Origin: Pseudomonadota bacterium
GTDB lineage: Bacteria > Pseudomonadota > Gammaproteobacteria > Burkholderiales > Burkholderiaceae_C
Assembly: GCA_020161065.1 (NCBI GenBank)
Contig: JAIUPH010000011.1
Coordinates: 372,001-436,000, forward strand
Direction of reading: 5' to 3'
DNA length: 64,000 nucleotides
In this document: piece by piece, positions 56,020 through 64,000 of the stretch
Position numbering within the stretch: the stretch's first letter is position 1
Layout of the letters: each line of letters begins with the position of its first letter
Notes under the pieces: model-generated
Seen by the model: the letters and a program-made list of their open reading frames with translations, nothing else
Database searches by the model: none
Told to the model about the DNA's origin: nothing
Position numbers and translations under genes: made by a program

Positions 56020-57654
56020 TCAAGTGCGCAACACCACGCCGCCCGGCATGCGCGCCGAGCGGCGCACGCCGGCGATGTGGGTCAGCGGCGCGCAGTAGGC
56101 CTGCTGCATCTGCTGCACCTGGGCCTGCACGGCGTGCACGTCGGGCACCTGCGCCGGGTGGCGGCGGGCCACGGCGGCGGCCATGTCGATCAGCTTGCCG
56201 TTGCGCGTGTGCTCGCCCTGCTGCAGCAGCAGCTCGATGGCCGCCGGCACCTGCTGGCCGAGCGACTGGTTGAGCGCCTGCTCGGCGATGTTGCCGATCA
56301 CCGCCTGGCAGTTGCGCAGCGTCTCGGCGGCCTGGGCATGGCCCTCGGCGGCGGCCACCAGCATCTCGGTGCTGGCCTTGGAGACGCAAAAGCGCAGGCC
56401 GATCTGGCGCAGCAAGGCGTCGAAGTCCTTGGCCGGCAGGTCGCCGGCGGGCAGCCGCGTCCACAGCCGCGCCCACAAGGCGATGGTCGAGGCGGCGGCC
56501 TCCAGGTCGAAGTCGCGCTCCAGCGCGGCGGCGGCCAGCGTCTGCGCCAGGGTCAGCGCCTCGTCGTGCCGCCGCGCCTGCAGCGCCACCAAGCCGGCCA
56601 GCACGCGCTGCAGGTGGGCCAGCCGGCGCTCGTCGGGCCGCGCCTGCTGCAAGGCGTTGACCTGGTCGGCCACGGCGGCCAGGCCGCGGCCGTCGGCCAG
56701 GTCCAGCCGCGCCAGCCCCAGCAGCAGCAGGCAGCCGGGGTCGAACAGCTTGGACTTGCGGCCGAGGTTGATGGTGCGCTCCAGGTGCTGCGCCGCCTCG
56801 CCCTTGTGGCCCTCGAAGAAGGCCAGGCTGCCGCGGCTTTGCATGCGCAGCAGGCAGCCCGGCGTCAGCTGCGCGGCGGCGCGGAAGGCCTCCAGCGCCG
56901 GCGCGAACTCGCCCTGCTCCACCAGCACGCGGCCCAGCAAATCGTGGGCGTCCGCATAACCGGGTACTTCGACGACCAGGCTTTCGAGCTGGCGCCGCGC
57001 GGCGGCCAGCTCGCCGGTGGCCAGCCGCGCCCGCGCGACGCCGGCCTTGGCCCAGCCCAGGCCCTTGTCGGCCACCACCGCCTGGTAGATGGCCAGCGCG
57101 CGCGCCGGCTGGTCGGCGCGCAGCCACAGCTCGGCGGCCACCTGGGCGGCGAAGCTCCAGTACGGCTCGCGTTGCTGGAAGCGCGCTTCGGCCAGCGCCG
57201 CGGCGCGCACGAAGTCGCCCGACTGGATGGCCTGGTAGATGGCCTTGAGCGAGCGCTTGCGGCGCCGCACCTCGGCCAGCCGCTCGGCCAGCACCTGGCC
57301 CGAATAGGGCTTGACGAGGTAGCCGTCGACGGTGGCCTCTGCGGCCTCCATCACCTGCGCGTAGCTGGCCTCGCCGGTCACCAGCATGAAGACGGTGCTG
57401 TGCGGCAGCAGCTGCTCGCGGCGCAGCTCGTCCAGCAGGTCCTGGCCGGACATCGGCGCGCCCTCGAAGTTCATCTCGCACAGCACGATGTCGTGCGGGC
57501 TTTCCTCCAGCAGCAGGCGCGCGTCCTGCACCTTGGCCATCTGGCGGATCTGCTGGACGCCGAGGTCGCGCAACTGCGCGGCCATGACGCTGCGCGACGT
57601 CGGGTTGCCGTCGATGACCAGGGCCTTGGCGGTGTGGATATCGCGATCGAACAA
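56020..57654 (-). CDS. Pseudo-receiver/TPR protein
   Basis: A 544-residue protein with a response-regulator receiver domain (1-125) and a long TPR-like helical region (130-540; AGVARARLATGELAAARRQL, DLLGRVLVEQGEFAPALEAF). In the receiver, D15, T93 and K115 (VTGEAS, YLVKPYS) are kept but the phospho-acceptor position is Glu (E60 in DIVLCEMNF). It may be locked in an active-like state or act without phosphorylation. No DNA-binding or enzymatic output domain. No kinase gene is adjacent. It ends one base after the convergent Anbu gene. Confidence 0.87.
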   Translation of the reverse strand: MFDRDIHTAKALVIDGNPTSRSVMAAQLRDLGVQQIRQMAKVQDARLLLEESPHDIVLCEMNFEGAPMSGQDLLDELRREQLLPHSTVFMLVTGEASYAQVMEAAEATVDGYLVKPYSGQVLAERLAEVRRRKRSLKAIYQAIQSGDFVRAAALAEARFQQREPYWSFAAQVAAELWLRADQPARALAIYQAVVADKGLGWAKAGVARARLATGELAAARRQLESLVVEVPGYADAHDLLGRVLVEQGEFAPALEAFRAAAQLTPGCLLRMQSRGSLAFFEGHKGEAAQHLERTINLGRKSKLFDPGCLLLLGLARLDLADGRGLAAVADQVNALQQARPDERRLAHLQRVLAGLVALQARRHDEALTLAQTLAAAALERDFDLEAAASTIALWARLWTRLPAGDLPAKDFDALLRQIGLRFCVSKASTEMLVAAAEGHAQAAETLRNCQAVIGNIAEQALNQSLGQQVPAAIELLLQQGEHTRNGKLIDMAAAVARRHPAQVPDVHAVQAQVQQMQQAYCAPLTHIAGVRRSARMPGGVVLRT

Positions 57655-57751
57655 TTGCTGTCGCCGGTCGTGAGCCTGTCAGGAGGTATCGGCGCCGGCC
57701 GCCGCAGCTTGAGGGCCGGCCCCGTCCGGCCGGGCGACAATGCCGCCAGGC

Positions 57752-58600
57752 ATGAACCGAACCATCGTCTTTTCGCACGCCAACAGCTTTCCCGCCGGCA
57801 CCTACCGCAAGCTGTTCGCGCACTGGGCCGCCGCCGGCTGGCGCGTGCTGGCGCCCGACAAGCTGGGCCACGACCCGGCCTGGCCGGTGGCCAGCAACTG
57901 GCGGCCGACGCGCAACGAGCTGATCCACTTCATCGAGCGCAGCGGCCTGCAGGGCCCGGCCTACCTGGTGGGGCACTCGCTGGGCGGCTACCTCAGCCTG
58001 CTGGTGGCCTGCCGCCGGCCGGAACTGGCCGCCGGCGTGGTGCTGCTGGATTCGCCGGTGCTCGGCGGCTGGCGGGCGCGCAGCGTGCGCATGCTGAAGG
58101 CGACGCGGCTGATGGGCCAGGTGTCGCCGTCGCGGGTGTCGCAGCGGCGGCGCCACCACTGGCCCTCGGCCGACGCCGTGCGCCAGCATTTCGAGGCCAA
58201 GCGCAGCTTCGCCCGCTGGGACGCCGCGGTGCTGGGCGACTACCTGGCCAGCGGCTTCGAGCCCGACCCGCAAGGCGGGCTGCGCCTGGGCTTCCGGCGC
58301 GAGGTGGAAAGCCGCCTCTACGACACCGTGCCCGACCACCTGGACGCCGTGCTGCGCCTGCACCCGCCGCGCTGCCCGGTGGCCTACATCGGCGGCACGC
58401 AGTCCACCGAGGGCCGGCAGGTGGGGCTGGAGGCCACGCGCCGCCTGGTGCGCGAGCGGCTCGAATGGATCGAGGGCTCGCACCTGTACCCGATGGAGCA
58501 GCCCGCGCTTACCGCCGCGGCGGTGCTGCGGCAGCTCGAATCGATGGCCGAGCCGCCAGCGGCGCCGAAGCGCGCGCTCAGGAACGCAGCCGCGACTTGA
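57752..58600 (+). CDS. Alpha/beta hydrolase
   Basis: A 282-residue alpha/beta-hydrolase-fold protein. The nucleophile elbow is GHSLGGYLSLL, the oxyanion segment is FSHANSFPAGTYRKLF, and a C-terminal histidine lies in IEGSHLYPMEQP. Ester or lipid substrate unknown. ATG at 57752 (MNRTIVFSHANS); an in-frame ATG 12 bp upstream is also possible. Divergent from the pseudo-receiver gene by 97 bp. Its last 23 bp overlap msrA on the other strand. Confidence 0.87.
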   Translation: MNRTIVFSHANSFPAGTYRKLFAHWAAAGWRVLAPDKLGHDPAWPVASNWRPTRNELIHFIERSGLQGPAYLVGHSLGGYLSLLVACRRPELAAGVVLLDSPVLGGWRARSVRMLKATRLMGQVSPSRVSQRRRHHWPSADAVRQHFEAKRSFARWDAAVLGDYLASGFEPDPQGGLRLGFRREVESRLYDTVPDHLDAVLRLHPPRCPVAYIGGTQSTEGRQVGLEATRRLVRERLEWIEGSHLYPMEQPALTAAAVLRQLESMAEPPAAPKRALRNAAAT

Positions 58601-59108
58601 AGGTCTTGCGGAACTTCTCCACCTTCGGCCCCACCACCGCCGCGCAGTAGCCCTGCTGCGGGTGGTTGGCGAAGTAGTGCTGGTGATAGTCCTCGGCGCG
58701 CCAGTAGTTGGCCAGCGGCTGCAATTCGGTCACCACGCGGCCGCCCAGCGCCTGGTCGGCCTCGGCCCACACCTGGCGCGCCACCGCCTCGTGCGCCGGG
58801 TCCGACCAGTAGATGCCCGAGCGGTATTGCGGCCCGACGTCGTTGCCCTGGCGGTTGCGCGTGGTCGGGTCGTGGATGTTGAAGAAGATCTCCAGCACCT
58901 CGCGCAAGGGGATGCGGTCGGCGTCAAAGCGCACCTGCACCACCTCGGCATGGCCGGTGTCGCCGCCGCACACCTGCTCGTAGCTGGGGTCGGCCACGTG
59001 GCCGTTGGCGTAGCCCGATTCGACCGCCTGCACGCCGTCGACCAGTTCGTACACCGCTTCGGTGCACCAGAAGCAGCCGCCGGCCAGTGTGATGGTTTGC
59101 AGATTCAT
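58578..59108 (-). CDS. msrA: Peptide-methionine (S)-S-oxide reductase MsrA
   Basis: Repairs oxidised methionine (S form) in proteins with thioredoxin. The catalytic cysteine C12 is in AGGCFWCTEAVYE, with the family segments GGDTGHAEVVQV and YRSGIYW, and a C-terminal resolving-cysteine candidate in QQGYCAAVVGPK. 176 residues. ATG at 59108 follows CAGGAG; the frame is open far upstream but the family begins here. Confidence 0.95.
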   Translation of the reverse strand: MNLQTITLAGGCFWCTEAVYELVDGVQAVESGYANGHVADPSYEQVCGGDTGHAEVVQVRFDADRIPLREVLEIFFNIHDPTTRNRQGNDVGPQYRSGIYWSDPAHEAVARQVWAEADQALGGRVVTELQPLANYWRAEDYHQHYFANHPQQGYCAAVVGPKVEKFRKTFKSRLRS

Positions 59109-59198
59109 GCACGGCTCCTGTTTTCGTTGAGGCCCCGGGGCGGCCGGCCAGCGGCCGCTGGGCACAATGTCCGGTTCACACCATAAGCGATCCCGCCG

Positions 59199-60023
<825 letters not shown>

Positions 60024-60033
60024 GCCGCGCCGC

Positions 60034-60513
60034 TCACCACCACAGCGCGGCGACGAACACGCCCACCATCATCACGCTGAGCACCACCTTGGCCAGCAGC
60101 CCCAGCATGATGCCGATCCAGGTGCTCATGCCGACCTGCAGCGCGCGGCCGTGCTCGCGGCGGTCGATGTACTCGCCGACCGCGGCGCCGACCAGCGGCA
60201 TGAAGAGCACGCCGACGATGCCCATGAAGAGCCCCGCCACCGTGCCGACCGCGGCGCCCAGCAGCGCCAGCCGGCTGGCGCCGGCGCGCTGCGCGCCCAT
60301 CACGCCGGCCAGGTGGTCCAGCACCCAGGCCAGCACCGCCAGCAGCGCCACGAAGCCCAGCGTCCAGCCGCCCACGCGCTGGAAGTCGTCGATCCAGGCA
60401 CCCAGCACGATGCCGGCCAGCACCAGCAGCGGCCCCGGCAGCGCCGGCAGCACCGTGCCGGCGAGGCCGGCGACGATCAGCAGCACGCACAGCACCCACC
60501 AGACGGTGACCAT
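60034..60513 (-). CDS. DUF456 domain-containing membrane protein
   Basis: A 159-residue membrane protein with four to five hydrophobic segments and Gly/Pro-rich loops typical of DUF456: VAGLAGTVLPALPGPLLVLA near the start and GIVGVLFMPLVGAAVGEYID later. Function unknown. The frame is open for hundreds of bases upstream but MVTVWWVLCVLLI is the only plausible membrane-protein start. It converges on the YdcF-like gene 10 bp away. Confidence 0.87.
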   Translation of the reverse strand: MVTVWWVLCVLLIVAGLAGTVLPALPGPLLVLAGIVLGAWIDDFQRVGGWTLGFVALLAVLAWVLDHLAGVMGAQRAGASRLALLGAAVGTVAGLFMGIVGVLFMPLVGAAVGEYIDRREHGRALQVGMSTWIGIMLGLLAKVVLSVMMVGVFVAALWW

Positions 60514-60684
60514 CGAGCTCCCTTCCATCCTGCGAAGGCCCGATGATGGACCCCGCGACCAGTGTGGGGCCGGCCCCGCCGCCTTCAAGCTTGCACACAA
60601 GCGCCCCAAGGTCATCGGCGGCGGCGGCGCCGTTTTGCACCACACTGCGACCCCATCCGACCGACTCCGGACCTCGACCCCACC

Positions 60685-61668
60685 ATGAAAACTGCCTCCT
60701 TCGTCGCCCTGGGCCTGGCCCTGGTCATGGGCCTGGCCACCGTCGACGCCGACGCCAAGCGCCTGGGCGGCGGCCGCAACTCGGGCATGAACCGCGACAT
60801 GCCGGCGCGCACCGCGCCCGACACGGCGCCGGGCAAGCCCGCGGCGCCCATGCAGCAGGGCACGCCGGCGCAGCAGCAGGCCGCTCCCGCCGCCGCCACG
60901 ACCGGCGCGGCCGCGGCGGCTGCCGCGCCCAAGCGCAACTGGATGGGCCCGCTGGCCGGCCTGGCCGCCGGCCTGGGCCTGGCCGCGCTGATGAGCCACC
61001 TCGGCCTGGGCGAGGCCTTCGGCAGCTTCCTGCTGATCGCGCTGCTGGTGCTGGCCGCCGTCGTCGTGCTGCGCATGGTGCTGCGCCGCAAGCAGCCGCA
61101 GCCGGCCGGCAACAGCTATCGCGCCGCGCCGGGCGGTGGCGCGCAGGTGGCGTGGCCGCAGCAGAACCCGTCGCCGAACGCGGCACCGAACGCGGCGCCG
61201 AACGCCGCGCCCGCTGCGTTCACGCCGGCCGCCACGCCGCTGCCGGCCGAGCCCATCGTCGTCGCCGCGCCGGCCGTGGCCAAGGCCTTCGTGCCCGCCG
61301 CCTTCGATGCCGAGGCCTTTGCGCGCACCGCCAAGATGATCTTCATCCGCCTGCAGGCGGCCAACGACGCCGGCGACCGCGACGACCTGCGCGCCTTCAC
61401 CACGCCGGAGATGTTTGCCGAGCTGAGCCTCGACCTGCAGGAACGCGGTGCCGAGGCGCAGCACACGGAGGTGCTGGCGATCGAGTCCGAGGTGCTCGAC
61501 GTTGCCGAGGAGCCCGGCCGCCAAGTGGTCAGCGTGCGCTTCCGTGGCCAGTTGCGCGAAGCCGCCGGCGCCGCGCCGGTGGCGGTGGACGAGGTCTGGC
61601 ACCTGGTGAAGCCGGCCGACGGCAGCCGCAACTGGGCGATCGCCGGCATCGAGCAGTGGCGCGGCTGA
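60685..61668 (+). CDS. Tim44-like domain protein
   Basis: A 327-residue exported or membrane protein: signal-like N-terminus (MKTASFVALGLALVMGLATV), a Pro/Ala/Gln-rich region, a central hydrophobic hairpin (LAGLAAGLGLAALMSHLGLG; FLLIALLVLAAVVVLRMVL) and a C-terminal Tim44-like domain (AFARTAKMIFIRLQAANDAG, DEVWHLVKPADGSRNWAIAG). Bacterial members have no firm function. NAAPNAAPNAAP is encoded by three 12-bp units at 61174-61209. Divergent from the DUF456 gene with 171 bp between. Confidence 0.88.
   Translation: MKTASFVALGLALVMGLATVDADAKRLGGGRNSGMNRDMPARTAPDTAPGKPAAPMQQGTPAQQQAAPAAATTGAAAAAAAPKRNWMGPLAGLAAGLGLAALMSHLGLGEAFGSFLLIALLVLAAVVVLRMVLRRKQPQPAGNSYRAAPGGGAQVAWPQQNPSPNAAPNAAPNAAPAAFTPAATPLPAEPIVVAAPAVAKAFVPAAFDAEAFARTAKMIFIRLQAANDAGDRDDLRAFTTPEMFAELSLDLQERGAEAQHTEVLAIESEVLDVAEEPGRQVVSVRFRGQLREAAGAAPVAVDEVWHLVKPADGSRNWAIAGIEQWRG
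61174..61209. repeat. 12-bp tandem repeat in the Tim44-like gene
   Basis: Three 12-bp units (CCGAACGCGGCA and two variants) encoding Pro-Asn-Ala-Ala repeats. Confidence 0.9.
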
Positions 61669-61702
61669 AGCGCCGCCGACGCTGACGAGAGCGACCCACC
61701 CG

Positions 61703-62188
61703 GTGCCGTTCAGGCCGCTCGAACTGCCCGCCGCGGCCGCCGAACGAGGCGGCCGCGTGTGGCTGAGTTCGATGCCCGGCCGCTTGGAGCCCTGGGCCGA
61801 GTTCCTGGCCGAGGCGCGCCGCACGGGGCTGCACGACGTGCTGTGCCTGAACCCGCTGTTCGAGGTGGAGCGCCTGTCGCCGGCCTATGCCAAGGCCATC
61901 GAAGACGGCAGCCTGCCCTTCGACTGGACGCACCTGCCGATGCAGGACTTCGGCCTCGCCGCGGAGGCGCTGGCTTACCGCGACACGGTGCTGCTGATGG
62001 CCGAGCGCGTGCGCGGCGGCCGCAGCCTGCTGCTGCACTGCGCCGCCGGCATCGGCCGCACCGGCACCACTGCGGCCTGCCTGTTGAAAAGCCTGGGCGC
62101 CTCGGCGCCGCTGGCGCTGCGCCGCGTGCGCGAGGCCGGATCCAACCCCGAATCGGCGCTGCAGCAGGGGCTGATCGACCGCTTCTGA
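61703..62188 (+). CDS. Dual-specificity/tyrosine phosphatase-like protein
   Basis: A 161-residue cysteine phosphatase. The P-loop is HCAAGIGRTGTTAACLL (HC-x5-R), with a general-acid Asp region in FDWTHLPMQDFGL. Substrate unknown; it is a stand-alone catalytic domain without signal or membrane segment. The start is a GTG at 61703, 34 bp after the Tim44-like gene; no ATG fits. It converges on purL 9 bp away. Confidence 0.85.
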   Translation: MPFRPLELPAAAAERGGRVWLSSMPGRLEPWAEFLAEARRTGLHDVLCLNPLFEVERLSPAYAKAIEDGSLPFDWTHLPMQDFGLAAEALAYRDTVLLMAERVRGGRSLLLHCAAGIGRTGTTAACLLKSLGASAPLALRRVREAGSNPESALQQGLIDRF

Positions 62189-62197
62189 ACCGGCGGC

Positions 62198-64000
62198 TCA
62201 GCCCAGCGCCTGCCGCGCGTTGCGGAACATCCGCATCCAGGGGCTGGGCGCCGACACGTCGCCGCCGCTCCAGCTCATCTGCACGTTGCGGAACACGCGC
62301 TCGGGGTGCGGCATCAGCGCGGTGAAGCGGCCGTCGGCGGTGGTCACCGCGGTCAGGCCGTCGGGGCTGCCGTTGGGGTTGAAGGGGTAGGCCTCGGTCG
62401 CGCGGCCGTGGTGGTCGACGAAGCGCAGCGCGCGCTGGACGCGCGCGGCGTCGCCGCGGCGGCTGAAGTCGGCATAACCCTCGCCATGAGCGACCGCGAT
62501 CGGCATGCGGCTGCCCGCCATGCCGGCGAAGAAGACGCTGGGGCTGGCCAGCACTTCCACCAGCGACAGCCGGGCCTCGAACTGCTGGCTGCGGTTGCGC
62601 GTGAAGCGCGGCCAGTCCTGCGTGCCGGGGATCAGCGGCGACAGCGCGGCCATCATCTGGCAGCCGTTGCAGACGCCCAAGGCCAGCGTGTCCGGGCGGT
62701 TGAAGAAGGCGGCGAACGCCTCGGCCAGCTGCGGGTTGAAGAGGATCGAGCGCGCCCAGCCTTCGCCGGCGCCCAGCGTGTCGCCGTAGCTGAAGCCGCC
62801 GCAGGCCACCAGTGCCTGGAAGTCGGCCAGCCGCGCGCGGCCGGCCTGCAGGTCGGACATGTGGACGTCGTAGCTCTCGAAGCCGGCCTGTGCCATCGCA
62901 TAACTCATTTCCAGGTGCGAGTTGACGCCTTGCTCGCGCAGGATGGCGACCTTGGGCCGCGCGGCGCCGACCACCGCCGGCGCCAGCCCGGCCGCCGGCG
63001 CCGCGCCGGCCGCCGGGTCGAAGCTGAGGTGCCGGTGCAGGCCGGGGTCGTCGGCGGCGCCGGCCGCGGCGTGCTCGGCATCGGCGCATTCGGGGTTGTC
63101 GCGCTGGCGCGCGATCTGCCAGCTCACGTGGTCCCAGGCCTGCTGCAGGTCTTGCAGCGGGGCGCTGAACTGCAGCTTGGTGTCGCGCCAGACCTCGACC
63201 ACGCCGCGGTCTTGCGTCTTGCCGATGACGTGCGTGTGGCGCGACAGGCCGTGTTCGCGCAAGACGCCGATCACGCGGTCGCGCTGCTCGCTGGCCACCT
63301 GCAGCACGACGCCCAGCTCTTCGTTGAACAGCGCCTGCAGCATCAGCTCGTTGCGGCGCTCGCCCACCTGCGCGGCCCAGTTCTTGGAGTCGCCGTACTC
63401 GGCGCGGCTGTCGGCGATGCCGTCGCTGTCGGTCACGAGGATGTCGACGTTCAAGCTCACGCCGCGGCGGCCGGCAAACGCCATCTCGCAGACGCAGGCC
63501 CACAGGCCGCCGTCGCTGCGGTCGTGGTAGGCGAGGATCAGGCCCTGCTCGCGCAGCGCGTTGACGGCCGCCACCAGCGTTTTCAGCTGCGCCGGCTCGT
63601 CGAGGTCGGGCACCTCGCTGCCGAACTGCCCCAGCACCTGCGCCAGCATCGAGCCGCCCATGCGCCGCCGGCCCTGGCCGAGGTCGACCAGCAGCAGCGT
63701 GGTGTCGCCGCCCGCGAGCTGCGGCGTCAGCGTGCCGCGCACGTCGGCCACGCTCGCGAAGGCGGTGACGATCAGCGAGACCGGCGCGGTGACCTGCTTG
63801 GCCTGACCGCCATCGGTCCAGCGCGTGCGCATCGACAGCGAATCCTTGCCCACCGGCACGCCGATGCCCAAGGCCGGGCACAACGCCATGCCCACCGCCT
63901 TGACGGTGTCGTACAGCGCCGCGTCTTCGCCGGGCTCGCCGCAGGCGGCCATCCAGTTGCAGCTGAGCTTGACGCGCGAGAGCTCGATCGGCGCCGCCAG
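62198..64000 (-). CDS. purL: Phosphoribosylformylglycinamidine synthase, 3' part
   Basis: Large single-chain PurL of proteobacteria, fourth step of purine synthesis (FGAR to FGAM using glutamine and ATP). The visible 600 residues include the end of the synthase half (KLSCNWMAACGEPGEDAALY, VGKDSLSMRT) and the C-terminal class I glutaminase domain with the nucleophile in VACGGFSYGDTLGAGEGW and His/Glu in LMPHPERVFRN. The frame runs on past the window edge, so about half the gene is missing. Confidence 0.95.
   Translation of the reverse strand: MAAPIELSRVKLSCNWMAACGEPGEDAALYDTVKAVGMALCPALGIGVPVGKDSLSMRTRWTDGGQAKQVTAPVSLIVTAFASVADVRGTLTPQLAGGDTTLLLVDLGQGRRRMGGSMLAQVLGQFGSEVPDLDEPAQLKTLVAAVNALREQGLILAYHDRSDGGLWACVCEMAFAGRRGVSLNVDILVTDSDGIADSRAEYGDSKNWAAQVGERRNELMLQALFNEELGVVLQVASEQRDRVIGVLREHGLSRHTHVIGKTQDRGVVEVWRDTKLQFSAPLQDLQQAWDHVSWQIARQRDNPECADAEHAAAGAADDPGLHRHLSFDPAAGAAPAAGLAPAVVGAARPKVAILREQGVNSHLEMSYAMAQAGFESYDVHMSDLQAGRARLADFQALVACGGFSYGDTLGAGEGWARSILFNPQLAEAFAAFFNRPDTLALGVCNGCQMMAALSPLIPGTQDWPRFTRNRSQQFEARLSLVEVLASPSVFFAGMAGSRMPIAVAHGEGYADFSRRGDAARVQRALRFVDHHGRATEAYPFNPNGSPDGLTAVTTADGRFTALMPHPERVFRNVQMSWSGGDVSAPSPWMRMFRNARQALG

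Overview
The window is a gene-dense, very GC-rich bacterial chromosome segment. Gene content and order point to a betaproteobacterium of the order Burkholderiales, probably near Rubrivivax, Leptothrix or Roseateles. The supporting signs are a complete isc operon with a low-molecular-weight phosphatase gene next to iscR, an intracellular PHB depolymerase of the PhaZ1 type, a short RnfB-like ferredoxin beside nth, and zapA followed by 6S RNA. The placement is inference from synteny and composition; no rRNA or tRNA gene is present to confirm it. I see no insertion sequence, phage gene, integrase or CRISPR array.

Layout. 1-9.9 kb: tail of an NlpC/P60 peptidase gene, moaA, an RND efflux pump with its adaptor (minus strand), rnhA, a methyltransferase, then gloB and mltD. 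9.9-18 kb (minus strand): iscR-iscS-iscU-iscA-hscB-hscA-fdx, preceded by uvrB and a phosphotyrosine phosphatase gene. 18-25.3 kb: aminotransferase, phaZ, an RnfB-like protein, nth, a ZapB-like protein, zapA, 6S RNA, an EVE protein, a TauE/SafE permease and a degenerate GGDEF protein. 25.3-30 kb: rpsU, yqeY-like, a DUF442-type protein and a TRAP transporter whose binding-protein gene faces the permease genes. 30-37.8 kb: pmbA, darP, mog, an M20 amidohydrolase, cysE, trmJ, suhB and an LCMT-like methyltransferase.

37.8-47.8 kb is the most distinctive region. A LysR regulator gene is divergent from ten closely spaced minus-strand genes: pirin, isochorismatase-fold hydrolase, azoreductase, antibiotic-biosynthesis-monooxygenase-domain membrane protein, OsmC, glutathionyl-hydroquinone reductase, DUF3079, a second pirin, LtrA and a second isochorismatase-fold hydrolase. 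A plus-strand FMN reductase and a third pirin follow. Together they look like a quinone or electrophile-stress regulon (inference). 47.8-51.3 kb: a putative copper locus with a multicopper oxidase ending in a His-Gly repeat, a TolC-family lipoprotein and a His-rich secreted protein. 51.3-51.6 kb: a scar holding a dehydratase remnant. 51.6-64 kb: sugar kinase, mutS, an orphan Anbu proteasome homologue, a pseudo-receiver TPR protein, alpha/beta hydrolase, msrA, a YdcF-like protein, DUF456, a Tim44-like protein, a small phosphatase and the 3' part of purL.

Genes are tightly packed. ATGA, GTGA or TTGA start-stop overlaps are frequent and several convergent pairs overlap at their 3' ends. Short tandem repeats, in frame and intergenic, recur across the window.
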